A DNA stretch of 64,000 nt, from assembly GCF_947488465.1 (NCBI RefSeq), contig NZ_CANKZA010000001.1, positions 868,001-932,000 of the forward strand, in the 5' to 3' direction. The number at the start of each line of letters is the position of its first letter. Position 1 is the first letter of the stretch. Shown piece after piece: positions 8,984 through 18,201 of this stretch. The DNA is from an uncultured Microbacterium sp. Its GTDB lineage: Bacteria; Actinomycetota; Actinomycetes; Actinomycetales; Microbacteriaceae. The notes beneath the pieces are model-generated. The model made no database searches and was not told where the DNA came from. It was given only the letters and a program-made list of their open reading frames with translations. Position numbers and translations under genes: made by a program.

Positions 8984-9741
8984 GAATCCTCCTGCTCTAT
9001 ATCGCATTGTCAGGTGCGCAGACCGATCAATGTAGCTTCGATCAACGCGCAGCGGGGTTGTGCACGATCTCGAACTCGGGGTCGTCGGTGGAGATCGGCG
9101 CCACGCGACCGGGCGGCGGCTCGTCCGGCGGCGGGCGTGAGAACGCCTCCGCGCCGGAGTCCGGACCGCGCCCGCCCGGGGGTCCGGCCGCGCCGGTACC
9201 GCCCGGACCGGACTGCATCGCCGATCCGCGGGATCCGCGGTGCTACTCGATCGTGGTGTTGCGTCCGACGCTTGCCGACGTCGCGTCGTTCGCGCCGGCG
9301 GCATCGCTCCTCGCCGACGAGCCGGACGGCGTGGGCATCGTCGGCATGCCGATGAACTTCGTCGTCAGCGCGACGCCGCACACGGCGACGGGGACCCTGT
9401 TCGACCTGCCGGTGACGGTGCGGTTCGTGCCGGCATCCTTCGTTTTCGTGCACGGCGATGGCACGTCGCGCACGGCGGCGACCGGAGGACAGAGCTGGGC
9501 AGCGCTCGGCCAGGCACAGTTCAGCGCCACCGCGACCAGTCACGCCTATGCCGCACGCGGCACGTACGGTGCCGCCGCGATCGTGCAGTACGCCGCGACC
9601 GTCGACTTCGGCAGCGGCGATGTGCCCGTTCCGGGACTCCTCGAGGTGCGGACGCCCACGTCGACGATCGAGGTGGTCGAGGTGCGCACCGCGCTTGTCG
9701 ATCGCACCTGTCTCGAAAGCCCCGGTGGCCCCGGCTGCTGA
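8977..9741 (+). CDS. Secreted protein with PKD-like domain
   Basis: A 254-residue protein with a short N-terminal hydrophobic segment (MLGILLLYIALSGA), two Cys-containing stretches (CSFDQRAAGLC), a Gly/Pro-rich linker (about residues 45-80) and a C-terminal beta-rich domain. In that domain, FVFVHGDGTSRT followed by SHAYAARGTYGAAAIVQY is the usual signature of PKD folds, which mediate protein or carbohydrate contacts outside the cell. It overlaps the upstream lipoprotein gene by 7 nt. No catalytic motif is visible. The first part of the gene shares the lower GC content of its partner, while the PKD part returns to the genome norm. Confidence 0.72.
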   Translation: MLGILLLYIALSGAQTDQCSFDQRAAGLCTISNSGSSVEIGATRPGGGSSGGGRENASAPESGPRPPGGPAAPVPPGPDCIADPRDPRCYSIVVLRPTLADVASFAPAASLLADEPDGVGIVGMPMNFVVSATPHTATGTLFDLPVTVRFVPASFVFVHGDGTSRTAATGGQSWAALGQAQFSATATSHAYAARGTYGAAAIVQYAATVDFGSGDVPVPGLLEVRTPTSTIEVVEVRTALVDRTCLESPGGPGC

Positions 9742-9773
9742 CGCATATCCGCGGTGCGTGACAGGATGTGCAC

Positions 9774-10691
9774 GTGCCCGACCGACTGATGCTGCTTGAC
9801 ACCGCGAGCCTGTATTTCCGTGCGTTCTACGGGGTGCCCGACACGGTGCGCTCCCCCGACGGTCGACCGGTGAACGCGGCACGCGGACTGCTCGACATGA
9901 TCGCCAAGCTCGTCTCGACGTACGAGCCGACGCATCTCATCGCCTGCTGGGACGACGATTGGCGACCGCAGTGGCGAGTCGACCTCATCCCGAGCTACAA
10001 GACCCATCGCGTCGCCACGGAGGTCGAGGCGGGTCCCGATGTCGAGGTCATCCCCGATCCCCTCGAAGCCCAGATCCCGCTTATCCGCGAGGAACTGGGC
10101 GTTCTCGGCATCCCGATCGTCGGGGTGCCGGAGCACGAAGCCGACGATGTGATCGGCAGCCTCGCGACGCAGGCATCCATGCCCGTCGACGTCGTCACCG
10201 GTGATCGCGATCTGTTCCAGCTCGTTGACGATGCCCGGGGCGTCCGCGTCGTCTATACCGGACGCGGCATGAGCAACCTCGAGGTTCTCGACGACGCAGC
10301 CGTCGTCGCGAACTACGCAGTACTGCCCACCCAGTACGCCGACTTCGCCGTGCTCCGCGGCGACGCGTCCGACGGGCTTCCCGGCGTCGCGGGGATCGGC
10401 GAGAAGACCGCGGCGACACTGCTCGCCGCGCACGGCGACCTGGCCGGCATCCGCTCAGCCGCCGAGCGGGGCGAGGGGATGACGGCCGGCATTCGCGCCA
10501 AGCTCCACGCGTCCGCCGACTACCTCGACGTGGCACCGACGGTCGTCGAAGTGGTCCGCACCCTGGACCTGCCGGAAATTGACAGCCGCCTCCGCGCCGC
10601 CGACCCCGCGAAAGCGGCGAGCCTCAGCGCGGCCTGGAACCTCGGATCCTCGCTCGATCGCGCCGTTGCGGCGATCGCCGCCCGCGTCTGA
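9774..10691 (+). CDS. 5'-3' exonuclease / flap endonuclease family
   Basis: A 305-residue stand-alone member of the Pol I 5'-nuclease family. Visible elements are LLDTASLYFRAFYGVP, the DDDWRPQWRVDLIPSYKTHR helical arch, the acidic metal cluster EHEADDVIG and VVTGDRDLFQLV, and a helix-hairpin-helix (ASDGLPGVAGIGEKTAATLL) for duplex binding. It should process 5' ends and flaps in replication and repair alongside PolA. GTG at 9774 is preferred to the GTG at 9768, because AGGA lies 7 nt before the former and only 1 nt before the latter. A pair of palindromic repeats follows the stop. Confidence 0.9.
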   Translation: MPDRLMLLDTASLYFRAFYGVPDTVRSPDGRPVNAARGLLDMIAKLVSTYEPTHLIACWDDDWRPQWRVDLIPSYKTHRVATEVEAGPDVEVIPDPLEAQIPLIREELGVLGIPIVGVPEHEADDVIGSLATQASMPVDVVTGDRDLFQLVDDARGVRVVYTGRGMSNLEVLDDAAVVANYAVLPTQYADFAVLRGDASDGLPGVAGIGEKTAATLLAAHGDLAGIRSAAERGEGMTAGIRAKLHASADYLDVAPTVVEVVRTLDLPEIDSRLRAADPAKAASLSAAWNLGSSLDRAVAAIAARV

Positions 10692-10707
10692 TTGCCCGCG
10701 CCACACA

Positions 10708-10770
10708 CCTATATGGGGTCCCGTGTGGCCGCTCTGCGAGGGTGGGAGCGACGACATGAGACCCAAAATC
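10708..10770. repeat. Palindromic repeat family B, copy 1
   Basis: A 63-nt element, 61/63 identical to copy 2 downstream. Its arms form an imperfect hairpin: GGGTCCCGTGTGGCCGCTC pairs with GAGCGACGACATGAGACCC at 15 of 19 positions, around a GCGAG-containing loop. It lies in the convergent gap between the exonuclease and PHP genes and may act as a bidirectional terminator. It is homologous to the family C doublet after gntR. Confidence 0.85.
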
Positions 10771-10850
10771 TCAAGCTCGAGGGTCACGCGACCCGCGAGC
10801 CACCCCTCACGTCAGCCACGGCGACCACAACAGGCCCAAAACTGCAGACC

Positions 10851-10913
10851 CCTATCTGGGGTCCCGTGTGGCCGCTCTGCGAGGGTGGGAGCGACGACAC
10901 GAGACCCAAAATC
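10851..10913. repeat. Palindromic repeat family B, copy 2
   Basis: Second copy, 143 bp after the first, differing at two positions; its arms pair at 16 of 19 positions. Each copy is followed at variable distance by an 18-nt block GGCGACCACARCAGGCCC (10820-10837 and 10951-10968), so the whole gap from 10700 to 10970 is a diverged tandem duplication. No coding potential was seen in the gap. Confidence 0.85.
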
Positions 10914-10989
10914 ACCAACCACAGGGTCAGCCCCCTCGCCCGGACCCCCTGGCGACCACAGCAGGCCCTCAGTGGGATCCCTCCTGAAC

Positions 10990-11982
10990 TCAGCGACGCC
11001 GCTCGGTCCATTCCCGCAGCCTGTCGAGCGGCCACGTCGTGACGATCCGCTCCGGTGGGATGCCGGCCGCTTCTGCGCGTGCCGCGCCCTCGGCGAGAAG
11101 GGCGAGTTGGCCCGGTGCGTGCGCATCCGAGTCGATCGAGAACAGGCATCCCTCGGCGAGGGCCAGGGCGATCAACTCATCCGGCGGATCCTCCCGCTCG
11201 GGTCGGGAGTTGATTTCGACGGCGACGCCGCGATCCGCACACGCCGCGAAGACCGCAGGCGCGTCGAAGTCCGATGCGGGTCGCAGCCCGCGCGCCCCGG
11301 CGACGAGGCGACCGGTGACGTGTCCCAGCACGTCGGTGTGCGGATGACACACGGCGGCCACGAGCCGCCGCGTCATCGCGCGCTTCTCCATGCGCAACTG
11401 GGAGTGCGCCGAGGCCACGACGATGTCGAGCACGGCGAGGAGATCCGTTTCCTGATCGAGGTCGCCGCCGTCGAGGATGTCGACCTCGATGCCGGTGAGG
11501 AGCGTGAAGCCGGACCTGCGGAATCCCGCGACCACGTCGATCTGTTCGCGGAGGCGCTCGGCATCCAGACCGTGCGCGACGCGCAACCGTGGCGAATGAT
11601 CCGTGATCGCGAGGTACTCGTGGCCGAGCGCCCGAGCGCCGTCGACCATCAGGTCGATCGAGGTCAACCCGTCCGACCACTCCGAGTGGGCATGCAGGTC
11701 GCCCCGCAAGAGCGACCGAAGGGTCGACGGCGGCGGACCGTGCAACGCCCGCAATTCGGCGAGATAGTCAGGCACCGCTCCTCCGCGCGCCTGCACGATC
11801 ACACGCAGGGTGGACTCCCCGATCCCGGGCCGGCGACGCAGGCTCGCCACGTCGTCAAGCTGCGCGGCGGAGAGTCCCGCGATGGCCGCCGACGCGGTTC
11901 GGAACGCCTTCGACTTATAGCGCGACGCACGCTCCCGCTCGAGGAGCGAGGCGATTTCGTCGAGAGCGGCGCCGGGGTCCAT
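10990..11982 (-). CDS. PHP-domain phosphoesterase with PolX-like HhH domain
   Basis: A 330-residue protein. The N-terminal about 80 residues (IASLLERERASRYKSKAFRT... RRRPGIGESTLRVI) resemble the 8-kDa helix-hairpin-helix domain of family X polymerases. They are followed directly by a PHP metal-dependent phosphoesterase domain: GDLHAHSEWSDG, YLAITDHSPR, VASAHSQLR, CHPHTDVLGH, EINSRPER and DSDAHAP all supply His/Asp ligands. The nucleotidyltransferase palm of PolX is absent. A role in 3'-end or nucleotide cleanup is plausible; histidinol-phosphatase activity is an alternative for PHP proteins. The ATG at 11982 is preferred to the GTG at 12009, because the latter lies in the terminator stem of the upstream gene. 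Confidence 0.8.
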   Translation of the reverse strand: MDPGAALDEIASLLERERASRYKSKAFRTASAAIAGLSAAQLDDVASLRRRPGIGESTLRVIVQARGGAVPDYLAELRALHGPPPSTLRSLLRGDLHAHSEWSDGLTSIDLMVDGARALGHEYLAITDHSPRLRVAHGLDAERLREQIDVVAGFRRSGFTLLTGIEVDILDGGDLDQETDLLAVLDIVVASAHSQLRMEKRAMTRRLVAAVCHPHTDVLGHVTGRLVAGARGLRPASDFDAPAVFAACADRGVAVEINSRPEREDPPDELIALALAEGCLFSIDSDAHAPGQLALLAEGAARAEAAGIPPERIVTTWPLDRLREWTERRR

Positions 11983-11993
11983 GTCGAGAGACG

Positions 11994-12029
11994 CGAAACG
12001 GGCTCGCACCGAAGCGCGAGCCCGTTTCG
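11994..12029 (-). terminator. Terminator after the small membrane protein gene
   Basis: Perfect 14-bp arms (CGAAACGGGCTCGC and its complement) with an 8-nt loop begin 5 bp after the stop of the gene at 12035-12526 on its strand. There is no long T tract, but the stem is GC-rich. It separates that gene from the PHP gene. Confidence 0.7.
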
Positions 12030-12034
12030 TCGGG

Positions 12035-12526
12035 TCAGGAGTTGGTGACCGTCGACCGTCGAACGACGACCGGCACCGAGGCCAGCCGGTTCAGTGCCAA
12101 CCCGAACAAGATCGACAGGATGCCGATTCCCATTGCAAAGGCGGCGACACCGAACGAGACGACCGAGGTGAACAGCGACGCACGGAGGAACGACGCGTTC
12201 ATCATCGTGGCGCGCACCGGGTCATCCTGCGCGAGCTCGGCGTAGGTCTTGCCGCCCGATGCGCCAAGAGCGTGGTGCTGGATGATGTCGGCCTGGACAT
12301 ACGCGGTGAAGGGCCCGGCGACTGTCTGACCCTGGAAGGCCATTGCGTCGTCCGGGATGGTGATGTTCTCGGCACGCAACTGGGAGGAAACGATCACCCA
12401 GACCACGATTCCGACGACGATCAGCGCGATGCCGCCGAGAATGCCGAGGATGCCGGCGAGCTTGACGATGCCGACCTTTTTCTGGGGCGGCTCGACGGTG
12501 TCAGCCGTCACAACCTGTTCTGACAT
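12035..12526 (-). CDS. Two-TM actinobacterial membrane protein
   Basis: A 163-residue protein with a TM helix at about residues 22-48 (VKLAGILGILGGIALIVVGIV) and a second hydrophobic stretch at about 113-145. A roughly 65-residue extracytoplasmic loop (IPDDAMAFQGQTVAGPFTAY) lies between them. Relatives in actinobacterial databases are sometimes labelled 'aromatic ring-opening dioxygenase LigA', but no LigA fold or metal ligands are visible. A good start is supported by a purine-rich stretch (AGAGAGGAA) before the ATG. It ends at a strong hairpin and is probably monocistronic. Function unknown. Confidence 0.75.
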   Translation of the reverse strand: MSEQVVTADTVEPPQKKVGIVKLAGILGILGGIALIVVGIVVWVIVSSQLRAENITIPDDAMAFQGQTVAGPFTAYVQADIIQHHALGASGGKTYAELAQDDPVRATMMNASFLRASLFTSVVSFGVAAFAMGIGILSILFGLALNRLASVPVVVRRSTVTNS

Positions 12527-12631
12527 GGCGGTTCCTCTCTAGGGGTGCCGTGATGTTGTCTTCACCGTAACGCCGCTCAGGAGAGGCTCACCAGTACCTA
12601 TCGCCGGAGAAAATGCGGACGAGGTGCGCTC

Positions 12632-13693
12632 TCAGACCGATCCCGACGAGGTGGCTTCGACCCACGCGGTCAGCTTCGCGGCGGCGGCTCCGGAGTCGAT
12701 CGCCTCCGCCGCGCGCGCCACTGCGTCACCCAAGCGCTCCACGATCGGACGCTGAACCTGAGTCGCATCGCGGAACAGGTCGTACGCCACGATGCCGGCG
12801 GCGGTGTTCAGCAGCACGATGTCGCGCACCGGACCGGTCTCGCCCGCCAGCACGCGGTGAACGACGGCAGCGTTGTGCTCGGCGTCACCGCCGAGCAGAT
12901 CGTCGATCTGAGCCAACGGGATCCCGAGGTCGCGGGGATCGAGATCATGCTCGTGGATGTCACCGCGGCTGATCTCCCACAGACGACTGTGACCAGTGGT
13001 GGTGAGTTCGTCGAGGCCATCATCTCCGCGGAACACGAGCGCCGTCGCACCGCGCGTCCGAAAGACACCGGTGATCAACGGGACGCGATCGAGGTTCGCG
13101 ACACCGACGGCGTTCGCCTCGGCCCGGGCCGGGTTGCACAACGGACCGAGGAAGTTGAAGACGGTCGGCACACCCAGTTCGGAACGGGTCGGCCCCGCGT
13201 GACGGAAGCCGGGGTGGAAGGCCGACGCGAACGCGAACGTGATGCCCACCTCGGCGAGCACGTCGGCGACGCGTTCCGGCGACAGCGTCAGATCGATGCC
13301 GAGCGCACGCAGGACGTCCGATGACCCGGATGCCGAGCTCGCCGCCTTGTTGCCGTGTTTGACAACCGGAATCCCCGCGGATGCTGCGACGATCGCCGAC
13401 ATCGTCGAAATGTTCACCGTACCGAACCGGTCACCACCCGTCCCGACGATGTCGAGCACGTCTGCGGGAACAGGGAGCGGGACGGCGGCTTCGAGGATCG
13501 CGTCACGGAACCCGACGATCTCATCGACCGTCTCGCCCTTCGCCCGCAGGGCGATGAGGAATCCGGCCAGTTGCGACGGTGTCGCCTCTCCTGCCATGAC
13601 GTGGCGCATGGCCCACGTCGACTCTGAGACGGTCAGGTCACGTCGGTCCAGGACGGCCGTGAGAATCTCAGGCCACGAGTAGAGCTCCGCCAT
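12632..13693 (-). CDS. trpD: Anthranilate phosphoribosyltransferase
   Basis: TrpD joins anthranilate to PRPP in tryptophan synthesis. The 353-residue protein shows the PRPP-binding GTGGD motif ([18 protein letters not shown]), [17 protein letters not shown], the anthranilate-contacting [11 protein letters not shown] region and [10 protein letters not shown]. It sits alone, divergent from ctaE, away from other trp genes; the trpD-ctaE-qcrCAB order is known from other actinobacteria. TAGGAT at 13702-13707 lies 8 nt before the ATG, consistent with a very short leader. Confidence 0.96.
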   Translation of the reverse strand: MAELYSWPEILTAVLDRRDLTVSESTWAMRHVMAGEATPSQLAGFLIALRAKGETVDEIVGFRDAILEAAVPLPVPADVLDIVGTGGDRFGTVNISTMSAIVAASAGIPVVKHGNKAASSASGSSDVLRALGIDLTLSPERVADVLAEVGITFAFASAFHPGFRHAGPTRSELGVPTVFNFLGPLCNPARAEANAVGVANLDRVPLITGVFRTRGATALVFRGDDGLDELTTTGHSRLWEISRGDIHEHDLDPRDLGIPLAQIDDLLGGDAEHNAAVVHRVLAGETGPVRDIVLLNTAAGIVAYDLFRDATQVQRPIVERLGDAVARAAEAIDSGAAAAKLTAWVEATSSGSV

Positions 13694-13844
13694 GGTGACC
13701 GATCCTATCGGGACTCTGACGGCGAACTCACGGCCTCCTCAAAGCGCATGCTCATCCCTCCGAAAGTCGGATGCCGGGACGATTCCACCCAAAACGACCT
13801 TCAGTGATGCGAAAACCTCGTCCCCTATCCGCCATAATGGAGAG

Positions 13845-14480
13845 GTGACGAGCACTTCAGCGACGTATCCCCAGGCATTGCGCTCCGTGAAGCGGCCGGA
13901 CCCGGTCGCGGTCGGAACGATCGTGTGGCTCGGCAGCGAAGTCATGTTCTTCGCGGGCCTTTTCGCCATCTACTTCACGCTGCGCAACGCCTCTCCGGAG
14001 TTGTGGGCCGAGCGCACCGTCGAACTCAACGTGCCCTTCGCCGCGATCAATACGGTCATCCTGATCCTGTCGTCGTTCACCGCTCAGGCCGGCGTTTTCG
14101 CCGCTGAGCGCTTCCAGCCGTACCGCAAGGGATCGCTCTGGCAGTTCCGCCAGTGGGGCATGGTCGAGTGGTTCTTCCTCTCCTTCCTGATGGGCGCCGT
14201 CTTCGTCTCGGGCCAGGTCTGGGAGTACGCGACTCTGGTTGCCGAGGGCGTCGCGATCAGCACCGACTCGTACGCGTCGGCCTTCTACATCACGACGGGC
14301 TTCCACGCCCTCCACGTCACCGGCGGCCTCATCGCCTTCCTGCTCGTCATCGGCCGCGCCTACGCGGTCAAGAACTTCGGCCGTAAGGAGATGACATCCT
14401 CGATCGTCGTCTCGTACTACTGGCACTTCGTCGATGTCGTCTGGATCGTCCTGTTCGTCGTCATCTACTTCATCAAGTGA
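13845..14480 (+). CDS. ctaE: Cytochrome c oxidase subunit III
   Basis: Subunit III of the aa3-type oxidase, an integral membrane protein that stabilises the catalytic core. The 211-residue protein has five clear TM segments and the family motifs [35 protein letters not shown] and [19 protein letters not shown]. The GTG start is chosen because CATAAT (13833-13838) lies 6 nt before it; the longer open frame is not protein-like. It heads the ctaE-qcrC-qcrA-qcrB operon, which encodes parts of the bcc-aa3 supercomplex. Subunits I, II and IV are encoded separately on the other strand at 19.5-22.6 kb. Confidence 0.95.
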   Translation: MTSTSATYPQALRSVKRPDPVAVGTIVWLGSEVMFFAGLFAIYFTLRNASPELWAERTVELNVPFAAINTVILILSSFTAQAGVFAAERFQPYRKGSLWQFRQWGMVEWFFLSFLMGAVFVSGQVWEYATLVAEGVAISTDSYASAFYITTGFHALHVTGGLIAFLLVIGRAYAVKNFGRKEMTSSIVVSYYWHFVDVVWIVLFVVIYFIK

Positions 14481-14500
14481 GAGCGGAGCTGAACACTTCC

Positions 14501-15301
14501 ATGGCATCGAAGACCCCGCGCCGTCAGACCGGCCGCCGCAGCAAGTGGGCCGCGGCCGCCCTGATCGGCATCGGCCTACTCGTCACGGGTGGCATCTACG
14601 CCGGCGCCTCCGCTGCGATGGCGGCAACCGAGCCCACCGCCGTCGCCTCCGCGCTGACCGCCGAAGACGGCAAGAAGCTCTTCCAGGCGAACTGCGCCAC
14701 CTGTCACGGCCTCAACCTGGAGGGCACGCCCGACGGGCCGTCGCTGTACGGTGTGGGCGAGCTCGCGGTCGAGTTCCAGGTCTCGACCGGCCGCATGCCC
14801 CTGCAGGCCCAGGGACCGCAAGCCCCGCAGAAGCCCTCGCAGTTCACCGAGGAGCAGACACTCGCGATGGCCGCATGGGTCCAGTCGGTGGCTCCCGGCC
14901 CCACGTTCCCCGACGAGCAGGTGCTCGACGGGGAAGGTGACGTGGCCAACGGTGCCGAACTCTTCCGCATCAACTGCGCCATGTGCCACAACGTGGCGGC
15001 CGCCGGCGGCGCCCTGACGGAGGGCAAGTACGCTCCCGCGCTCACCTCGACCAGCGCGCTGCACATGTACGCCGCCATGACGACCGGCCCGCAGAACATG
15101 CCGGTCTTCAACGACATGACCCTCACCACCGAGGAAAAGCGCGACATCATCTCGTCGCTGATCTTTCTTCAGGAGAACGAGTCGGCCGGCGGATTCTCGC
15201 TCGGTTCGCTCGGACCGGTCTCCGAGGGTCTGTTCATCTGGATCTTCGGCATCGGTTCCCTCATCGGCCTCACCGTGTGGATCACGGCGAAGTCCAACTG
15301 A
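14501..15301 (+). CDS. qcrC: Diheme cytochrome c subunit of bcc complex
   Basis: QcrC is the membrane-anchored diheme cytochrome that passes electrons from the bc1 core to the oxidase in actinobacteria, which lack soluble cytochrome c. There is an N-terminal signal/anchor (residues about 14-42), heme site 1 CATCH (Cys65, Cys68, His69), heme site 2 CAMCH (Cys159, Cys162, His163) and a C-terminal TM helix (about 243-262). The ATG at 14501 follows the ctaE stop by 20 nt. An in-frame GTG at 14477 overlapping that stop is the alternative and would add 8 residues. Confidence 0.95.
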   Translation: MASKTPRRQTGRRSKWAAAALIGIGLLVTGGIYAGASAAMAATEPTAVASALTAEDGKKLFQANCATCHGLNLEGTPDGPSLYGVGELAVEFQVSTGRMPLQAQGPQAPQKPSQFTEEQTLAMAAWVQSVAPGPTFPDEQVLDGEGDVANGAELFRINCAMCHNVAAAGGALTEGKYAPALTSTSALHMYAAMTTGPQNMPVFNDMTLTTEEKRDIISSLIFLQENESAGGFSLGSLGPVSEGLFIWIFGIGSLIGLTVWITAKSN

Positions 15302-15340
15302 TCACGAACTTCACTGACGAGAAATAACGCGAGGAGCACC

Positions 15341-16420
15341 ATGGCACACGAGGAAGACGCGCTCGAGCACGAGAGGGCTTCATGGAAGCCCTCCGCGGGG
15401 CTCGCTGTCGCGGTTCCCGATCCCGTGCAGAACCCGGGACTGCCGCCGCACCGGACGCGAGTGACCGACCAGGACCCGGCCGCTATGAAGCGCGCCGTCC
15501 GCACGGTGTACACGCTGTTCTACCTGTCGCTGGCCGGCAGCATCTGGGCGGTCGCCGCCTACATGCTCTTCCCGATCGAGAGTGGCCGGATCATCGATAT
15601 CCGCCACAACAACCTCTTCATCGGGCTCGGCATCGGCCTCGCCTTGCTGGCCCTCGGCATCGGTGCGATCCACTGGTCCAAGGCCGTCATGAGCGACAAG
15701 GAGTTCATCGAGCCCCGCCACGCTACCCGCGGCCGCGACACGACGCGTGAAGGCGCCGTCGCGGCGCTGCGTGACGCGAACGAGGAGTCCGGATTCGGAC
15801 GCCGCACCGCGATCCGCGGATCGCTGATCGCTGCGCTGGCCGCGTCGATCCTCCCCGGGATCACACTCTTTCGCGGTCTCGCTCCGGAGAACAGCCCGAG
15901 CAACCCGATCGCCGGTGACCCGGTCGCTCTCCTCAGTCACACGATGTGGAAGGAAGGGATGCGCCTCGCGCACGACCCGAGTGGCGAGCCGATTCGTGCT
16001 GCCGACCTGACCCTCGGCTCCGCTGTGCACGTCATCCCCGCTCCTCTCGCCGAGCTCAGCCACCACGACGGCTATCTCGAAGAGAAGGCGAAGGCGATCG
16101 TGTTGCTCATGCGCCTGCTCCCCGAGCAGCTTCCCGCCGACCAGAACAAGCTCGAGTGGTCGTACGACGGCATCGTCGCGTACTCGAAGGTCTGCACGCA
16201 CGTGGGATGCCCCGTCGCGCTCTACGAGCAGCAGACGCACCACCTGCTCTGCCCGTGTCACCAGTCGCAGTTCGACGTCTCTCGCTCGGCCGCAGTGATC
16301 TTCGGCCCCGCAGCGCGTCCGCTGCCGCAGTTGCCGATCACGGTCGATGACGAGGGCTACCTCGTCGCACAGAGCGATTTCCAAGAACCCGTCGGCCCGA
16401 GCTTCTGGGAGCGCCATTGA
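15341..16420 (+). CDS. qcrA: Rieske iron-sulfur subunit of bcc complex
   Basis: QcrA carries the Rieske [2Fe-2S] cluster that takes the first electron from menaquinol. The 359-residue protein has the long actinobacterial N-terminal region with three TM segments (about 55-77, 92-112, 160-178), then the cluster ligands CTHVGC (Cys285, His287) and CPCH (Cys304, His307). Cys290 and Cys306 form the conserved disulfide. Its stop overlaps the qcrB start by 4 nt. Confidence 0.96.
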   Translation: MAHEEDALEHERASWKPSAGLAVAVPDPVQNPGLPPHRTRVTDQDPAAMKRAVRTVYTLFYLSLAGSIWAVAAYMLFPIESGRIIDIRHNNLFIGLGIGLALLALGIGAIHWSKAVMSDKEFIEPRHATRGRDTTREGAVAALRDANEESGFGRRTAIRGSLIAALAASILPGITLFRGLAPENSPSNPIAGDPVALLSHTMWKEGMRLAHDPSGEPIRAADLTLGSAVHVIPAPLAELSHHDGYLEEKAKAIVLLMRLLPEQLPADQNKLEWSYDGIVAYSKVCTHVGCPVALYEQQTHHLLCPCHQSQFDVSRSAAVIFGPAARPLPQLPITVDDEGYLVAQSDFQEPVGPSFWERH

Positions 16421-18117
16421 GCACCGCGACTGTCACTGAGACAGACACTGAGAAGAACCCGAACGACAAGCCGCTCGGCGGCCGCTTCGTCGCGGGCGCG
16501 GCGAACTACATCGACGAGCGCACGAGCATCTCGGGACTGGTCAAAGAACTCGGCCGCAAGATCTTCCCCGACCACTGGTCGTTCATGCTGGGCGAGATCG
16601 CGCTCTGGAGCTTCGTCGCGGTGCTGTTGTCCGGCACCTTCCTGACGTTCTTCTTCCAGGCATCCATGGTCGAAACGCACTACACCGGCGCCTTCCTGCC
16701 GTTGCGTGGCGTGGAGATGTCGGCGGCACTCGATTCGTCACTGCGCATCTCGTTCGACATCCGCGGCGGTCTGCTCGTGCGCCAGATCCACCACTGGGCG
16801 GCCCTGGTCTTCGTGGCCGGCATCGGCGTGCACATGCTGCGTGTCTTCTTCACCGGCGCGTTCCGCAAGCCGCGTGAGCTGAACTGGGTGATCGGATTCA
16901 TCCTGTTCATCCTCGCGATGGCGGAAGGCTTCACCGGCTACTCGCTCCCCGACGACCTGCTCTCGGGCAACGGCCTGCGGATCATCGACGGCATGGTCAA
17001 GGGCATCCCGCTCGTGGGGACCTGGATCTCGTTCCTGCTCTTCGGCGGCGAATTCCCGGGCACCGAGATCGTCGGGCGCCTGTACACGCTGCACATCCTG
17101 TTGTTGCCAGCGATCCTCGTGGCACTCCTCGCGGTGCACCTGATGCTGATGATCGTCAACAAGCACACGCAGTTCGCCGGACCCGGCCGCACGAACAGCA
17201 ACGTGGTGGGCTACCCGATGATGCCCGTGTACATGTCGAAGATGGGTGGCTTCTTCTTCATCACCTTCGGCGTGATCGTCCTGATCGCCTCGCTGTTCAC
17301 GATCAACCCGATCTGGAACTACGGCCCGTACGACCCGTCACCGGTGTCGGCGGGTACGCAGCCCGACTGGTACATCGGCTTCGCGGATGGCGCCCTGCGT
17401 CTCGTGCCGCCGCACCTCGAGTCGGTCTTCTGGGGCCACACCTGGTCGTGGAACATCCTGCTGCCACTCGGCATCATCGGGATCTTCATCGTCCTCGTGC
17501 TCATCTACCCGTTCATCGAAGCGTGGATCACCGGCGACAAGCGCGAACACCACATCGCTCAGCGCCCGCGCAATGCCGCGACGCGCACCGCGATCGGTGC
17601 CGCCGGCGTCACGTTCTACGCCGTCCTGTGGGCCGCTGCCTCCTCCGACATCATCGCGACCCACTTCTGGCTCACGATGGAAGGTGTGATCCACACGCTC
17701 CAGGCTCTGCTGATCGTCGGCCCGGTCATCGCGTACTTCGTCACGAAGCGCATCTGCCTCGCCCTGCAGAAGAAGGATCGTGAGATCGCTCTGCACGGCT
17801 ACGAGTCCGGTCGCATCGTCCGCCTTCCCGGCGGCGAGTACATCGAGGTCCACCAGCCGGTCGACGACTACGAGCTCGTCAAGCTCGTGGACTTCGAGAC
17901 CAACGAGCCGCTGGTCGTGCGTCCGAACGACCAGGGTCGCATCCCCTGGCACGAGAACCTGCGCGCGTCGATCTCTCGGTGGTTCTTCGAGGACCGTCTC
18001 GCCCCGGTGACGCAGGCCGATATCGACGAGGCCCGCGCGCACCACCACCACGCTCTCGAACAGGCGGACCACGCCGAGCTCGAAGAAGGCGACGGAACAG
18101 GCCACAAGGGGCACTGA
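16417..18117 (+). CDS. qcrB: Cytochrome b subunit of bcc complex
   Basis: QcrB holds the two b hemes and the quinol sites. At 566 residues it has the N-terminal eight-TM cytochrome b core, with the heme-ligating VRQIHHWAALVFVAGIGVHM region and its second His pair in TM4 (LLPAILVALLAVHLML). The quinol-site segment is present in its actinobacterial form (PDWYIGFADGALRL), followed by a cytoplasmic C-terminal tail of about 120 residues ending in a His-rich stretch. Translation starts at a TTG that overlaps the qcrA stop (TTGA), with GGGAG 5 nt upstream, so coupling to qcrA is expected. A hairpin terminator follows. Confidence 0.95.
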   Translation: MSTATVTETDTEKNPNDKPLGGRFVAGAANYIDERTSISGLVKELGRKIFPDHWSFMLGEIALWSFVAVLLSGTFLTFFFQASMVETHYTGAFLPLRGVEMSAALDSSLRISFDIRGGLLVRQIHHWAALVFVAGIGVHMLRVFFTGAFRKPRELNWVIGFILFILAMAEGFTGYSLPDDLLSGNGLRIIDGMVKGIPLVGTWISFLLFGGEFPGTEIVGRLYTLHILLLPAILVALLAVHLMLMIVNKHTQFAGPGRTNSNVVGYPMMPVYMSKMGGFFFITFGVIVLIASLFTINPIWNYGPYDPSPVSAGTQPDWYIGFADGALRLVPPHLESVFWGHTWSWNILLPLGIIGIFIVLVLIYPFIEAWITGDKREHHIAQRPRNAATRTAIGAAGVTFYAVLWAAASSDIIATHFWLTMEGVIHTLQALLIVGPVIAYFVTKRICLALQKKDREIALHGYESGRIVRLPGGEYIEVHQPVDDYELVKLVDFETNEPLVVRPNDQGRIPWHENLRASISRWFFEDRLAPVTQADIDEARAHHHHALEQADHAELEEGDGTGHKGH

Positions 18118-18136
18118 CCTCTCGTGATCTGGCCGA

Positions 18137-18178
18137 AAAGCGGCGAGGCGTGACCGTCCCGGTCACTCTCGCCGCTTT
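18137..18178 (+). terminator. Terminator of the ctaE-qcrCAB operon
   Basis: Arms AAAGCGGCGAG (18137-18147) and CTCGCCGCTTT (18168-18178) are perfectly complementary. The loop holds a second hairpin (GTGACC/GGTCAC), and the 3' arm ends in a short T run. It begins 19 bp after the qcrB stop. Confidence 0.85.
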
Positions 18179-18201
18179 CTGCATCCCGTAGCGTCTCAGT
18201 C

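Noticed and set aside
12035..12526. Annotation as aromatic ring-opening dioxygenase LigA
   Set aside because: The protein has two membrane segments and none of the LigA/LigAB residues; the label is a propagated database name.
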